Positions 8,086 through 16,919 of a stretch of 64,000 nt of DNA are shown here, one piece after another. Position numbers and translations under genes: made by a program. Below the pieces are notes generated by a model that ran no database searches, was not told the DNA's origin, and saw nothing but the letters and a program-made list of their open reading frames with translations. Positions within the stretch are counted from its first letter, which is position 1. Each line of letters opens with the position of its first letter. The DNA comes from a bacterium (lineage in GTDB: Bacteria > Bacillota > Clostridia > Lachnospirales > Lachnospiraceae). The stretch spans positions 139,403 through 203,402 of the forward strand of contig JAMPGX010000005.1 in NCBI GenBank assembly GCA_023663725.1, in the 5' to 3' direction.

Positions 8086-8180
8086 GCCTCCCTTGTCTGA
8101 TCCACAAGAGAGGCTTTGTCCGTAAGGACAAACCACTTAATGTAGGAGCATCCACTTTGGAGTGGGTGCTTTCCCTTTGT
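8076..8180 (-). ncRNA. Predicted antisense RNA antitoxin (RatA-like)
   Basis: On the minus strand TTGTAA (8215-8210), a 17-nt spacer and TATTAT (8192-8187) form a promoter that would start an RNA near 8180. The RNA would contain the AGCACCCACT/AGTGGATGCT hairpin (8147-8170), run through the hairpin at 8084-8116 and end in its T-rich flank. It thus overlaps the 3' end of the toxin message, as in txpA/ratA. No protein frame is present. Prediction only. Confidence 0.5.
8084..8116. terminator. Bidirectional terminator of the toxin/antitoxin pair
   Basis: A 13-bp stem with one mismatch (AAGCCTCCCTTGT against ACAAGAGAGGCTT) starts inside the toxin stop codon. T-rich tracts on either side (TTATTTTTT on the minus strand) allow it to serve both transcripts. 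Confidence 0.7.
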
Positions 8181-8316
8181 GAATACATAATAACATCATT
8201 TGGCCTGGTTTACAAGCACTTTTTGCTTATATGATAGAAATAACAGACCAGCAAAGTATTGCTAATTTCCAAGGATTCACATATAATTGATATATCACAG
8301 TCAGGAGGTAGCGCCT

Positions 8317-9162
8317 ATGCATTCACCGTTGGAGATTGCCAGAAGTTACGTGGAAGTGAGTATACATAAGACACACCTGTCCGCCTTTAAGATGGTGATA
8401 TTGGGGATGTTTGCCGGATTTTTTATTGGATTTGCAGGTATCGGTTCGACCACGGCCTCGTCCACCATCGCCAGTCCCTCCGCGGCGAAGCTGCTGGGAG
8501 CGATAGTCTTTCCCGCAGGCATGGCCATGGTGCTGGTCGCGGGAAGCGAGCTTTTTACAGGCAACACCCTGATTATCCTGGCGGTGCTGGAGCGGAAGAT
8601 CACAGTGCTGAAGATGCTCAAAAACTGGTTTTTTGTCTTTGTGGGCAATTTTCTGGGCGCGGCCCTGATAGCTCTGGGCGTGGTTGCCGGCCATACGCCT
8701 GATCTGTTCGGCGGCGACCTGGCGGGGAGCATTGTGGCGGCAGGGGCATCGAGGTGCAATCTCAGCTTTTCCCAGGGGCTGATACGGGGAATCCTGTGCA
8801 ATGTGCTGGTGTGTATCGCAGTGTGGATGTCTTTTGGGGCCAAGAATATTTCCGGCAAGCTGATGGCCAGCTTCTGGCCCATTATGCTGTTTGTGCTCTG
8901 CGGCTTCGAGCACAGTGTGGCCGATATGTATTTCGGCACGGCGGCGTTGCTGGCCTCCCACGAATACGGGATTGCGGCAGAGGGATTGACGCTGGCACGG
9001 TTTCTGGGCAACTGTATCCTTCCTGTGACGCTGGGCAATATTATCGGAGGGGCAGGTATCGTGGGCTGTGGTTACTGGCTGGGCTATCTGCGGCATACGC
9101 CTCTGAGTCCGGTATCTGTCGAGCAGGAGCAGGAAGAGATCGACATCGCCGAAGAGTATTAG
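8317..9162 (+). CDS. Formate/nitrite transporter family protein (FocA/NirC)
   Basis: A 281-residue inner-membrane protein with about six hydrophobic segments and the family's small-residue motifs (GMFAGFFIGFAG near residue 30, FPAGMAMVLVAGSELFTGN near residue 70, WFFVFVGNFLGA near residue 110, NVLVCIAVWMSFG near residue 165, GN-x-IGGAG near the end). Members form pentameric channels for formate, nitrite or hydrosulfide. The substrate cannot be told here, but formate fits a fermenting clostridium. ATG 8317 has AGGAGG 8 nt upstream; a longer TTG frame (8287) has no ribosome site. It ends in a strong terminator, so it is likely monocistronic. Confidence 0.9.
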   Translation: MHSPLEIARSYVEVSIHKTHLSAFKMVILGMFAGFFIGFAGIGSTTASSTIASPSAAKLLGAIVFPAGMAMVLVAGSELFTGNTLIILAVLERKITVLKMLKNWFFVFVGNFLGAALIALGVVAGHTPDLFGGDLAGSIVAAGASRCNLSFSQGLIRGILCNVLVCIAVWMSFGAKNISGKLMASFWPIMLFVLCGFEHSVADMYFGTAALLASHEYGIAAEGLTLARFLGNCILPVTLGNIIGGAGIVGCGYWLGYLRHTPLSPVSVEQEQEEIDIAEEY

Positions 9163-9193
9163 TGTACTGTATTGTATTTACATAAGTATTGCC

Positions 9194-9232
9194 AAGCAAA
9201 GCCTGAGAGTGGTATTTCAGGCTTTGCTTTGT
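9194..9232 (+). terminator. Terminator of the formate/nitrite transporter gene
   Basis: A perfect 13-bp stem (9194-9206 against 9217-9229, AAGCAAAGCCTGA) with a 10-nt loop follows the stop by 32 nt; the 3' flank is TTGTG rather than a long T run. Confidence 0.75.
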
Positions 9233-9261
9233 GGGATAATTGCCGGCGGAGGAGGATTGCC

Positions 9262-9972
9262 ATGTACAATATCGGAATATGCGATGATGAACAGGCCTTT
9301 GCCGCGGAGCTCGAGGAGATGATTGGGCGCTATGCACGGGAGACCGGCGCTGAGCTGCGCACGACGCTGTTTCGCAATGGCAGGGAGTTGATCAGCGGCG
9401 GTAAGCTGGAGCTGGACCTGATCTTTCTGGATATCCAGATGGATGTTATGAACGGCCTGGAGGCGGCCAGGCGCATTCGGGAGAGGGATGGGAGGGTGAG
9501 CATTATCTTTCTCACATCTCTGACAAAATATGCGCTGGCCGGTTATGAATATCAGGCTGTCGACTATGTGATCAAGCCCATCACATACGCGCGCCTGAAG
9601 AGAGAGCTGGACCGCTGGCTGGAGAGCGTCAGGAGAGAGGAGCGGAGGTATATCCTCGTGAACAATGAGGAGGGGCATCACCGGATAGACCTGAGCACTC
9701 TGCGCTATCTGGAAACATACAACAGGAATGTGATGCTGCACACCGACAGCGGGGAGATCATTTCCCACAAGAAGATGAGAGAGCTGGAGGCGGAATTGGA
9801 GGACGCGCATTTTATCCGCTGTCATTCCGGCTATCTGGTGAATCTGTTTTATGTGAAAAAGGTGGGCAAGTTGGAGCTGATTCTGACGGACGGGGAGAGC
9901 ATCCCCATCAGTCAGCCCAAGCGCAAGCTGGTCATGGAGAAATTGGCCGATTACTGGGGGGACAGGCTGTGA
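9262..9972 (+). CDS. LytTR-type response regulator (AgrA/VirR-like)
   Basis: A 236-residue cytosolic regulator. Residues 1-115 form a receiver domain (acidic pair D8-D9, phospho-acceptor D57 in DLIFLDIQM, KPI lysine near residue 112). Residues 130-236 form a LytTR DNA-binding domain (HRIDLSTLRYLETYNRN..., HFIRCHSGYLVNLFYVKKV). ATG 9262 follows GGAGGAGGATTGCC; the frame also runs back to 9172 through the preceding terminator, which cannot be coding. The stop overlaps the kinase start (TGATG), so the pair is co-translated. The ABC exporter 0.25 kb beyond the kinase is a likely target, as in peptide-sensing and bacteriocin-export systems. That link is inferred. Confidence 0.92.
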   Translation: MYNIGICDDEQAFAAELEEMIGRYARETGAELRTTLFRNGRELISGGKLELDLIFLDIQMDVMNGLEAARRIRERDGRVSIIFLTSLTKYALAGYEYQAVDYVIKPITYARLKRELDRWLESVRREERRYILVNNEEGHHRIDLSTLRYLETYNRNVMLHTDSGEIISHKKMRELEAELEDAHFIRCHSGYLVNLFYVKKVGKLELILTDGESIPISQPKRKLVMEKLADYWGDRL

Positions 9973-11285
9973 TGGAAAACGCAATCAGATTATTGGACCT
10001 TCTCAGCATGGCGCTGGCCTACGTGTATACCTTTGTAATGTATCAGGTGATAGCCACTATTCTGCCCACGAGGAAGAATTGGGTGGTCAAGCTGCTGACC
10101 TTTTTGGCGCTTAAACAGTTGGCGGGGACCATCATTTTTTTGAATGACCCATGGAATATTTCTCTGGCTATGATCGGATTCGCCGCCTACATCTTTATCT
10201 TTTATTCGGGAAAATGGGAAAAAAAGACATCGGCCTTTCTGATCTTTTTTCCTATGATTATCGCTGTCAATTTTCTACAGCAGAATTTGTTCAGCGATCT
10301 GTTCTTTGCCGTCAGTCACGCGCCAACCCCTGCGCGTGATGCAAACGGCAACCTGACGAACTGGAGTGAGAAAGTCCTGCTGCTGAGCACGGCGATCTAC
10401 AGCCTGTCTCATATTGCGCGCCTGCTGTTCTGGGGAGGGGCGTGGCTCTTTCTGAGAAGATATCGGGAGCAGATTGCCTCCGAGCATATCGGAAAGAAGA
10501 CCTGGCTGATAGCGGACATCCTGATGCTGGTTCCCACGACCGCCCTGTTCACCGCCATATTTTTCATCACGCAGGCCAATTATATCGTGTATCCGCTATG
10601 TGTGGTCATTATACTCGGTGGACTGGTGGGTGTCTCTCTGATCGCCTATATGAGCCGTTCGGAGCAGATGGCCCGTGAAGCGCAGGCTCTCCAACAGCAG
10701 CACGCGTATTATGAGGAGAAATTAAAGGCGGAGGAGAACGTTCGGAGATTGTATCACGATATGAAGAACCATTTGCTGCTGCTGGAGAACCAGGACAGTC
10801 CTGAGACCAGGCAGATGGCGGCCGAGCTGCGCCGACAGATCGCGGACTATGAGAATTATATCCACACCGGCAATGACTTTCTGGACATCATTATTCGAGA
10901 TAAGGCGAAGCAGGCTCAGGATAACCAGATTGATTTTTCGGCGGCAATTCATTTTGAGCAGGGAGGCTTTCTGGAACCCATTGATATCAGCACCATCTTC
11001 GGCAATGTCCTGGACAATGCACTGGAGGCCAGCCTGAAGCTCCCGCCCAAGGAGCGTCTGATCACTGTGAAGGCGGAATGCGTGCGGGATATGTTGTCCA
11101 TCATCGTGGAAAATAATTGTCTGCCGGAGGGCGAAAGCTGTGAGAGGACATCCAAGGAGGACAAGCTCCTCCACGGGTTTGGCATCAGGAATATCAGGCA
11201 GGCGGTGGAAAAATATGACGGCCAATGTCTGATCCGTCAGGGCAGGGGATGCTTTCAGGTGAAGCTTTTGCTGCCGCTGCCGTAG
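9972..11285 (+). CDS. GHKL sensor histidine kinase (AgrC-like)
   Basis: A 437-residue membrane kinase. The first 230 residues hold about six hydrophobic segments. A coiled coil (QMAREAQALQQQHAYYEEKLKAEENV) leads to the phospho-acceptor motif RLYHDMKNHLLLLE with H262. The ATP-binding domain has the N box NVLDNALEAS and the G box HGFGIRNIRQAVEKYDG typical of AgrC/CitA-like GHKL enzymes. It should sense an extracellular signal, perhaps a peptide, and phosphorylate the adjacent LytTR regulator. ATG 9972 shares one base with the regulator's stop; a GTG one codon earlier is also possible. No autoinducing-peptide precursor (agrD-like) was seen nearby. Confidence 0.9.
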   Translation: MENAIRLLDLLSMALAYVYTFVMYQVIATILPTRKNWVVKLLTFLALKQLAGTIIFLNDPWNISLAMIGFAAYIFIFYSGKWEKKTSAFLIFFPMIIAVNFLQQNLFSDLFFAVSHAPTPARDANGNLTNWSEKVLLLSTAIYSLSHIARLLFWGGAWLFLRRYREQIASEHIGKKTWLIADILMLVPTTALFTAIFFITQANYIVYPLCVVIILGGLVGVSLIAYMSRSEQMAREAQALQQQHAYYEEKLKAEENVRRLYHDMKNHLLLLENQDSPETRQMAAELRRQIADYENYIHTGNDFLDIIIRDKAKQAQDNQIDFSAAIHFEQGGFLEPIDISTIFGNVLDNALEASLKLPPKERLITVKAECVRDMLSIIVENNCLPEGESCERTSKEDKLLHGFGIRNIRQAVEKYDGQCLIRQGRGCFQVKLLLPLP

Positions 11286-11314
11286 AGACGGCGCATATGG
11301 AGCGGATACCGGTC

Positions 11315-11351
11315 CGCAGGCTCTTGTGGAGGAGAGTCTGCGTTTTTTTTT
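11315..11351 (+). terminator. Terminator of the two-component operon
   Basis: A 10-bp stem (CGCAGGCTCT at 11315-11324 against AGAGTCTGCG at 11333-11342) is followed directly by nine T. Confidence 0.88.
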
Positions 11352-11533
11352 CGTATGCCGATCTTTTAATCTAACTGTTGCAAGTATAGAATAAGCAGCC
11401 AAAATAGTAGTTTAGGCAATTCCCCTTGTAAAATTCTCCTGAAAAAGTATTCTGGTCTTATCACAAACAGCATTTTAGTGGCGGATGCATTTCACGAAGG
11501 GCTGCAATGCTCCGCCGGAAGGGGAGAACGTAT

Positions 11534-12202
11534 ATGACAATCTTAGAGACAGCACATTTACAGAAAACTTACGGCCGAGAGGAGAGCCTGGTGAAAGCGT
11601 TGGACGACGTGAATATGTCTGTGGAGGATGGACAATTTGTGGCCATTGTCGGCACATCGGGCAGCGGAAAGTCCACTCTGCTGAATATGCTGGGCGGACT
11701 GGACACGCCCACCTCCGGCAGCGTGACTGTGGAGAACAGGAGCCTTGAAAGGATGAACGGGGAACAGCTCACGGTGTTTCGCAGGCAGCGAATTGGCTTT
11801 ATCTTCCAGAATTACAATCTGATTCCCTATCTGACAGCCTATGAAAATATTGTCTTGCCGGTGCGACTGGACGGCAGGGAGGAGGATGCAAAGTTCCTGG
11901 AGCAGATTGTGGATTTTCTGGGGCTGGACGGCAAACTGAAAAGCTATCCAAGCCATCTCTCCGGCGGTCAGCAGCAGCGGGTGGCGATAGCCAGGGCGCT
12001 GATCTCCAAGCCGGCCATCATCCTGGCGGATGAGCCCACCGGCAACCTGGACAGCCTCAGCAGCGACAAGGTGATCAGCCTGTTGAAGATGACCGCCGAG
12101 AAGTTCCGGCAGACGATCGTGATGATCACCCACAATCCCGAAATCGCGGAGAGGGCAGATGTGAGAATTCGGATAGAGGACGGCAGGATCGTGAAAGGAT
12201 GA
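11534..12202 (+). CDS. ABC transporter ATP-binding protein (MacB/LolD/BceA type)
   Basis: A 222-residue ATPase with Walker A GTSGSGKST near residue 42, the LolD/MacB-type signature LSGGQQQRVAIARAL near residue 142, Walker B IILADEPTGNLD near residue 162 and an H-loop (MITHNPEIA). It powers the permease that overlaps its 3' end by ATGA (12199-12202). Such pairs export or detach peptides and antibiotics from the membrane, or move lipoproteins. ATG 11534 has GGGGAG 7 nt upstream; the open frame starts at 11507 without a ribosome site. A terminator separates it from the two-component genes, so it has its own promoter, which the LytTR regulator may control. Confidence 0.93.
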   Translation: MTILETAHLQKTYGREESLVKALDDVNMSVEDGQFVAIVGTSGSGKSTLLNMLGGLDTPTSGSVTVENRSLERMNGEQLTVFRRQRIGFIFQNYNLIPYLTAYENIVLPVRLDGREEDAKFLEQIVDFLGLDGKLKSYPSHLSGGQQQRVAIARALISKPAIILADEPTGNLDSLSSDKVISLLKMTAEKFRQTIVMITHNPEIAERADVRIRIEDGRIVKG

Positions 12203-12267
12203 CCTGCAGTCCAGCGATCGGCACAATGACACAGACGCGGCCTGCGCCGCGCGGAAATGAGGTAAGG

Positions 12268-14679
12268 ATGAGCAACAGGAAAATAACCAACAAAATGATA
12301 TCTTACATGTCCAGGCAGAGCCTGAAAACCAGCCGTATGCGCAATATGTTCGTGATGATCACCATCATACTGGCCTCCGCCCTGCTCACTGGCATTCTTG
12401 CGTTTGCCATGGGGCAGGAGGAGCAGAACAGAAGGGAGCTCGCCCACAGACAGCAGGTGAGCTTCTACAACCTGACAGAAGAGCAGGTGGAGGCTCTGAG
12501 GAAGGATGAGCGACTCTCCTTCCAGATTCAGGTAAAGACAGGGGTGCCTGCGGAGATCGGAAGCTTCAATCTGCTGCCCTGCTTTGTCAGCGAGCTATCC
12601 GATGAGATTCGCGTTGGCAGTCTGGAGGACGGCGCATTGCCACAGCAGGATAATGAGGTGGCCGTCTGCGCCGCCGCGCTCCGTAAAATGGGGCTGGAGC
12701 CACAGGTCGGAAGCAGTGTGACCTTCTCATTCTATGACGGCAGTGTGGAGACCTTTACCGTCTCTGGCATTCTGGAGGGCAGTGAGGAGGCCAGACAGTA
12801 TACCGCATTTTTTTCCCAAGGCTATGCGGAGCATGGAAGTCAGCTGTCCAGCCAGCCCTATGAGGTATATGCGAAGCTGCGGGATACCACGTATCTGTCG
12901 GCCAGAGAGTGCAGGGAGCTGATGTATCAGATCGGTTGGGATCAGGGGATAGAGAGGGAATATGTGAATCCCTCCAAGGCATTTCTGGACTCGCTGTCCC
13001 CGGCCGCGCAGATCCTGATGCTGTGCGCACTGGTGGGGGTGGTCATTCTGCTGGCATGTGCCCTGGTGATCTACGGTGTGTTCTATCTGTCTGTCATAGG
13101 AAGAATCCATCAGTTTGGACAGCTTCGCACCCTTGGTATGACCGCAAAGCAGATGAAAAGGATGGTTTCGCGGGAGGGGGGCATATTGTTTGTGCGCTCC
13201 GCCCCCATAGGTATCTGTGTCGGCACTGTTGTGGGATACGGCCTGGTTCCGGGCGGCTTTAGCATATACAATATGGTCACGATCCTGATTGCGACATTTG
13301 CCATTATCTACGCGATCACGATGATCTCCGTCCACAGGCCCGCCAGAATCGCTGCCACTGTATCGCCCATGGAGGCGCTGCGCTATGTGCCCCAGGACGG
13401 AATGAGGCGGGCATCTGGCAGGAAGCTGTGCCGCAGGCTGACTCCCATAGGTCTTGCGGCAATGAATTTCTCCAGGAATAAAAAGAAAGCGGCTATTACC
13501 ATGCTATCTCTGGCCCTGGGCGGCATACTCTTTATGACGGCGGCCACATATCTGTCTTCCTTTGATCAGGATGGCTTTGCCAGACAGGGCAATTTTAAGA
13601 ATGCAGAATTCTATATCCATTACACTCAGGCAGCGGTAGCGCTGAGTGAAAGTGGCAGCAGCGGGCTGCAGGCCCGAACTCCTATGGACGAGGAGATGGT
13701 TACGGCTATTCTCTCTCTGGACGGAGTGAAGAAGGTGGAGCAGATCAAAAGCTTCGGGGTCAGCTATGATTTTTCCCTGCGGGATGAATATGCCAAGAAT
13801 GATACGATCTATCTGATGACTGAGGAGGAGACGAGGGGGATCGGGCAATATCTGGAGGCTGGGAGCGCAGACTGTGACAAGCTGATGAGCGGCGACTATA
13901 TATTGGCTACGGACAACCGCACTGTACAGGAAATCTACGGATGGCAGTTTCAGCCCGGTGATCAGATTACGCTGCATTACTATGACGGCGATAAGCCGGC
14001 GGAGAAGGAGGTCGTAATTCTGGGTATTTTGAGTGACAGCTTCGTGCTGGAGCACAGTAGCCTGGAGGGGTGGTTTATCATGCCAGAGCAGGCGATCCTG
14101 GATTGGCTGGAGTATGATACGCTCAATTCCGGTCTGCTGGTATCCGTGGACGAAGCGCGGGAAGCCGCAGTGGAAGAGGCGCTGGAGACGCTGCTGGCCC
14201 AGAGGCCGGAGCTGGAGATGGAGACGCTGGCGGAGCGTCGGGTCGTCTACACCCAGAACGCCAATCGGTTATTTGGAGCCATCAGCGGCTTGGCGGTGTT
14301 CATCATGATGTTTAGCATCCTGAGCATGATGAACACGCTGATCACCAATATCGTCACGCGCAGACAGGAGCTTGCCATGCTGGAATCCATCGGCATGGGC
14401 GCGAGACAGCTGCGAGGGATGCTGCTGGGAGAGAGTCTGCTGCTGGTCATGGTCACTGTGGGCGTCACCATGACCGCAGGAACCCTCTGCGGGTATACGC
14501 TAAGTCGGATGCTGTACCGGGCAGGTGCTTTCTATATGGCTTTCCGGTTCCCCATAGGTCTGGCCCTCGCCTACGGCGCGGTGCTGACCGTGGTGCCGAT
14601 CTTGATCACACTCATCCTGATGCATCGCTTTGCCAAGGACACATTGGTGGAGCGTCTCAGAGGGATGGAGAACGGATAA
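12268..14679 (+). CDS. ABC transporter permease, FtsX/MacB-like (BceB type)
   Basis: An 803-residue permease (826 if it starts at ATG 12199, which overlaps the ATPase stop). I prefer ATG 12268 because GAGGTAAGG precedes it and MSNRKITNKMISYMSRQSLK is a typical start. One hydrophobic segment follows near residue 20, then a large extracellular domain, a block of three segments (residues 250-370), a second long extracellular domain (residues 450-660) and three C-terminal segments. Two FtsX domains are visible, each with a 'LGMTAKQMKRMV' or 'IGMGARQLRGMLLGE' coupling stretch. The duplicated FtsX layout fits antimicrobial-peptide or envelope-stress exporters. The substrate is unknown. Confidence 0.88.
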   Translation: MSNRKITNKMISYMSRQSLKTSRMRNMFVMITIILASALLTGILAFAMGQEEQNRRELAHRQQVSFYNLTEEQVEALRKDERLSFQIQVKTGVPAEIGSFNLLPCFVSELSDEIRVGSLEDGALPQQDNEVAVCAAALRKMGLEPQVGSSVTFSFYDGSVETFTVSGILEGSEEARQYTAFFSQGYAEHGSQLSSQPYEVYAKLRDTTYLSARECRELMYQIGWDQGIEREYVNPSKAFLDSLSPAAQILMLCALVGVVILLACALVIYGVFYLSVIGRIHQFGQLRTLGMTAKQMKRMVSREGGILFVRSAPIGICVGTVVGYGLVPGGFSIYNMVTILIATFAIIYAITMISVHRPARIAATVSPMEALRYVPQDGMRRASGRKLCRRLTPIGLAAMNFSRNKKKAAITMLSLALGGILFMTAATYLSSFDQDGFARQGNFKNAEFYIHYTQAAVALSESGSSGLQARTPMDEEMVTAILSLDGVKKVEQIKSFGVSYDFSLRDEYAKNDTIYLMTEEETRGIGQYLEAGSADCDKLMSGDYILATDNRTVQEIYGWQFQPGDQITLHYYDGDKPAEKEVVILGILSDSFVLEHSSLEGWFIMPEQAILDWLEYDTLNSGLLVSVDEAREAAVEEALETLLAQRPELEMETLAERRVVYTQNANRLFGAISGLAVFIMMFSILSMMNTLITNIVTRRQELAMLESIGMGARQLRGMLLGESLLLVMVTVGVTMTAGTLCGYTLSRMLYRAGAFYMAFRFPIGLALAYGAVLTVVPILITLILMHRFAKDTLVERLRGMENG

Positions 14680-14692
14680 AAACAGACTGCGG

Positions 14693-14732
14693 AAAATATG
14701 AGTTGATATCTGATATCGGCTCATATTTTTTT
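14693..14732 (+). terminator. Terminator of the ABC exporter operon
   Basis: A perfect 10-bp stem (AAAATATGAG against CTCATATTTT, extended by an inner TGATATC/GATATCG region) ends in seven T. Confidence 0.85.
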
Positions 14733-14738
14733 GCAAAA

Positions 14739-15321
14739 ATGTTTGAGGTGGAAATTCATAGTCAAGCCATGTTACACTTAACCGATGTTATCCGGCGCTG
14801 CCCTAAGTGCGGCAAAAAGACATATTTTGAGAACACAAAAAGATTTCGCATCAATGCCAATGGGAATAAACTGAATATCTGGCTGATTTACCAATGTGAG
14901 GAGTGCAAGCATACGCTCAATCTGGTGATCTATGAACGGCAGAAGGTATCCTCCATCCCCAGGGAAGAATATCAACGTTTTTTTTGGATAATGATGAGGA
15001 ACTTGCGGAGATGTATGGCAAAAGTATACAGTTATTTTTAAAAACAAATGTGATATTGACTTTGAAAGAGTGAGCTATAAATTTGTTTCGCAACACAGAG
15101 TCATAGAAGGCAATGATCTTGGGGAACAGCTTGTGGTTGCAATTCATAACCCTTATGGACTGAGAATCCATCCCGAAAGACAGGTGGCTGAGGTCTTAGG
15201 ATTATCCCGAAGTCAGGTCAAGCGTTTGCTGGAGAGCGGTGAAATAACATGGGATATGAAGCTTTCGCAATTGGTTGCTGTCCGCATCAATTCCTGCCTC
15301 TTACCATCTCTTCATTTTTGA
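14739..15321 (+). pseudogene. DUF1062-family protein with two homopolymer frameshifts
   Basis: The first frame gives a DUF1062 N-terminus: RCPKCGKKTYFENTKRFRIN, NIWLIYQCEECKHTLNL and YERQKVSSIPREEYQRF. At a run of eight T (14978-14985) the natural continuation LDNDEELAEMYGKSIQLFL lies in another frame. At the A-run near 15043 a second shift is needed to reach DIDFERVSYKFVSQHRVIEG...RSQVKRLLESGEI. Both shifts equal one missing base, so a gene with nine T and six A would be intact, about 190 residues. Either the gene is recently broken or the sequence has two homopolymer errors. DUF1062 proteins are small cytosolic zinc-ribbon proteins of unknown role, with a helical end resembling a DNA-binding helix. 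Confidence 0.75.
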
Positions 15322-15399
15322 TATAATAACCCAAGAGGTTCCCCTTTACATTGAAGATTAAAGAAGTTTCACTGGTGGTGAGAACATATTTTGTGATTT

Positions 15400-16800
15400 C
15401 TACCTTGTCTCATCCAGGTAGAGCTGCACTCTGTTCTGGATCAGCTTGCATACCTCCTCCTTCGATTTATCTCCATCCGTGAAAGCTTGGGCTTCTTCAC
15501 AGATGATTTCCAGTATTGTGGTGGTACGTATGGGGAAATAGCGGCCTCGTTCTGCGCTATGCATTCCCTCCTCCAATATCTCCTCCGTCAGCACAGCGTC
15601 TGATTGTCCCTTTTCTATCTGGCCCAACAACCAGTGATAGAAGCTACTGCACATTTCCTTGTTGGCGGGGGGAAAGGATGTACAATATCCCTGTCCCTCT
15701 TCTCCCAAAATATATTTCACGAATTCCCAGGCTCCCTCCTGATGCTTGGAATCAGAATTCGCATTCAACATCAACGAATAACCCGACCGGTAATAAGGAT
15801 AGTTCCCATCGTCAAAGAAAAAGTTTATTTTCACTTTCTCTCTCTCAAGCGGTTCGTTTGCTATATTTAAAGGAAAATAAAAATCCATTATCCCTTCCTC
15901 CTTCTTTCCCTCCGGATCGACATAGCGCTTGGCTATCTCAAGCATCTTGGCAAACAGCTCCCCTGAGAAATCGCATTTTCCCTCCTCCCAGTCGATCATT
16001 CCCCACAGATCCTCCGAGCCGCCCAGCAGATAATAGAGAATTCTCGTGGTAGTTGCATAGGGACGCCACACCGCGTCGCGGTCCGGATAGGTATAGAGCT
16101 TCTCCACCAGTGTCTCGATATCCGGCGTTTCCCGGCTTCCCAGCACTGATTCCAGTATCCAGTACTCTTCCACATGAGCGGTAGGACTTACCCCGTAAAC
16201 TCCGTCTCCCATTCGCAGTGCCCAGACGGATGGGAAGTATTCCTCCTCCGTGATCCCCATAGCGTCCAGCCCTGCCGACAGGTCCACCAATATCCCCTTC
16301 TTCAGAATGCTTTCATTGACATCAAACATATCGCCGGTGAACATATCCGGGCCCCTCCCCGCCATGATCTCCACCGCCATCCGTTCCGTGCAATCGCCCT
16401 TCTCAGGTCCATAACCGCTCTCCAGAAGTTTGACAAAGTAATCTGTGCTCTGTCTGTTAAAGCCTTTAATAGATTCGGCCAGCCAACTGCTTGCGATGGA
16501 CTCTTGAAGGGTCAGGATGATTCTTCCCTCCTCTATGGCCTGTTCCTCGCTTACAATCTTCTCAGGCACATTCATCCCCTCATACAAATGGGGATACAGT
16601 TTGCGGAAATCATACTGAAAGTGCTTCTCTGACTCATCCACTGCTTCATCCGCGGATGCCGTTACCTCCTCCGCCTGTCCTGTTCTCTCAGTCGGCAGTT
16701 CTCCGTTTTCCTCCGGTTCTTTACCGCAACCGACAAGAAGCAGCAGGCCCACAAAAAACGCCATTACAACCACTCGGTTCTTCGGATTCCTTCTATCCAT
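15400..16800 (-). CDS. Extracellular solute-binding lipoprotein (family 1-like), copy 1
   Basis: A 466-residue lipoprotein with lipobox LLLLVGC (lipidated Cys25), then an acidic linker (EEVTASADEAVDESEKHFQYDFRK, given here only as a region) and a solute-binding fold. It shows GFNRQSTDYFV near residue 113, MAVEIMAGRGPDMFTGDM near residue 145, PSVWALRMGDGVYGVSPTA near residue 190 and EEAQAFTDGDKSKEEV near the end, the usual closing of sugar-binding ABC proteins. It should sit outside the membrane and bind a sugar or peptide. No permease or ATPase is next to it. It is a tandem copy of the next gene and near-identical at DNA level over long stretches. The start ATG at 16800 follows AGGGAGAAAAAGGA. 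Confidence 0.85.
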   Translation of the reverse strand: MDRRNPKNRVVVMAFFVGLLLLVGCGKEPEENGELPTERTGQAEEVTASADEAVDESEKHFQYDFRKLYPHLYEGMNVPEKIVSEEQAIEEGRIILTLQESIASSWLAESIKGFNRQSTDYFVKLLESGYGPEKGDCTERMAVEIMAGRGPDMFTGDMFDVNESILKKGILVDLSAGLDAMGITEEEYFPSVWALRMGDGVYGVSPTAHVEEYWILESVLGSRETPDIETLVEKLYTYPDRDAVWRPYATTTRILYYLLGGSEDLWGMIDWEEGKCDFSGELFAKMLEIAKRYVDPEGKKEEGIMDFYFPLNIANEPLEREKVKINFFFDDGNYPYYRSGYSLMLNANSDSKHQEGAWEFVKYILGEEGQGYCTSFPPANKEMCSSFYHWLLGQIEKGQSDAVLTEEILEEGMHSAERGRYFPIRTTTILEIICEEAQAFTDGDKSKEEVCKLIQNRVQLYLDETR

Positions 16801-16839
16801 TCCTTTTTCTCCCTACTTTTTCGTTCATTCCTATTTTAC

Positions 16840-16918
16840 TCATTCAAGCAGGTCTGTACCCGGTTCTAAAACCTCTACATTGTTTCATCCGAGTAGGTCT
16901 GCACCCTGTTCTGGAATT
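16840..16918 (-). repeat. Two decayed tandem copies of the solute-binding gene 3' tail
   Basis: Just beyond the stop of copy 2, two degenerate repeats of its last codons follow (16873-16917 and 16840-16871). On the minus strand the sense NRVQLYLDETR-stop decays into NRVQTYSDETM-stop and then NRVQTCLNE-stop. Copy 1 ends with the same tail at 15400. This looks like the scar of unequal exchange between tandem genes. Confidence 0.6.
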
Positions 16919-16919
16919 T

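Noticed and set aside
8323..9096. 257- and 230-codon minus frames in the transporter gene
   Set aside because: Shadows of the FocA/NirC gene; products are His/Gln- or Pro/Ser-rich without domains.
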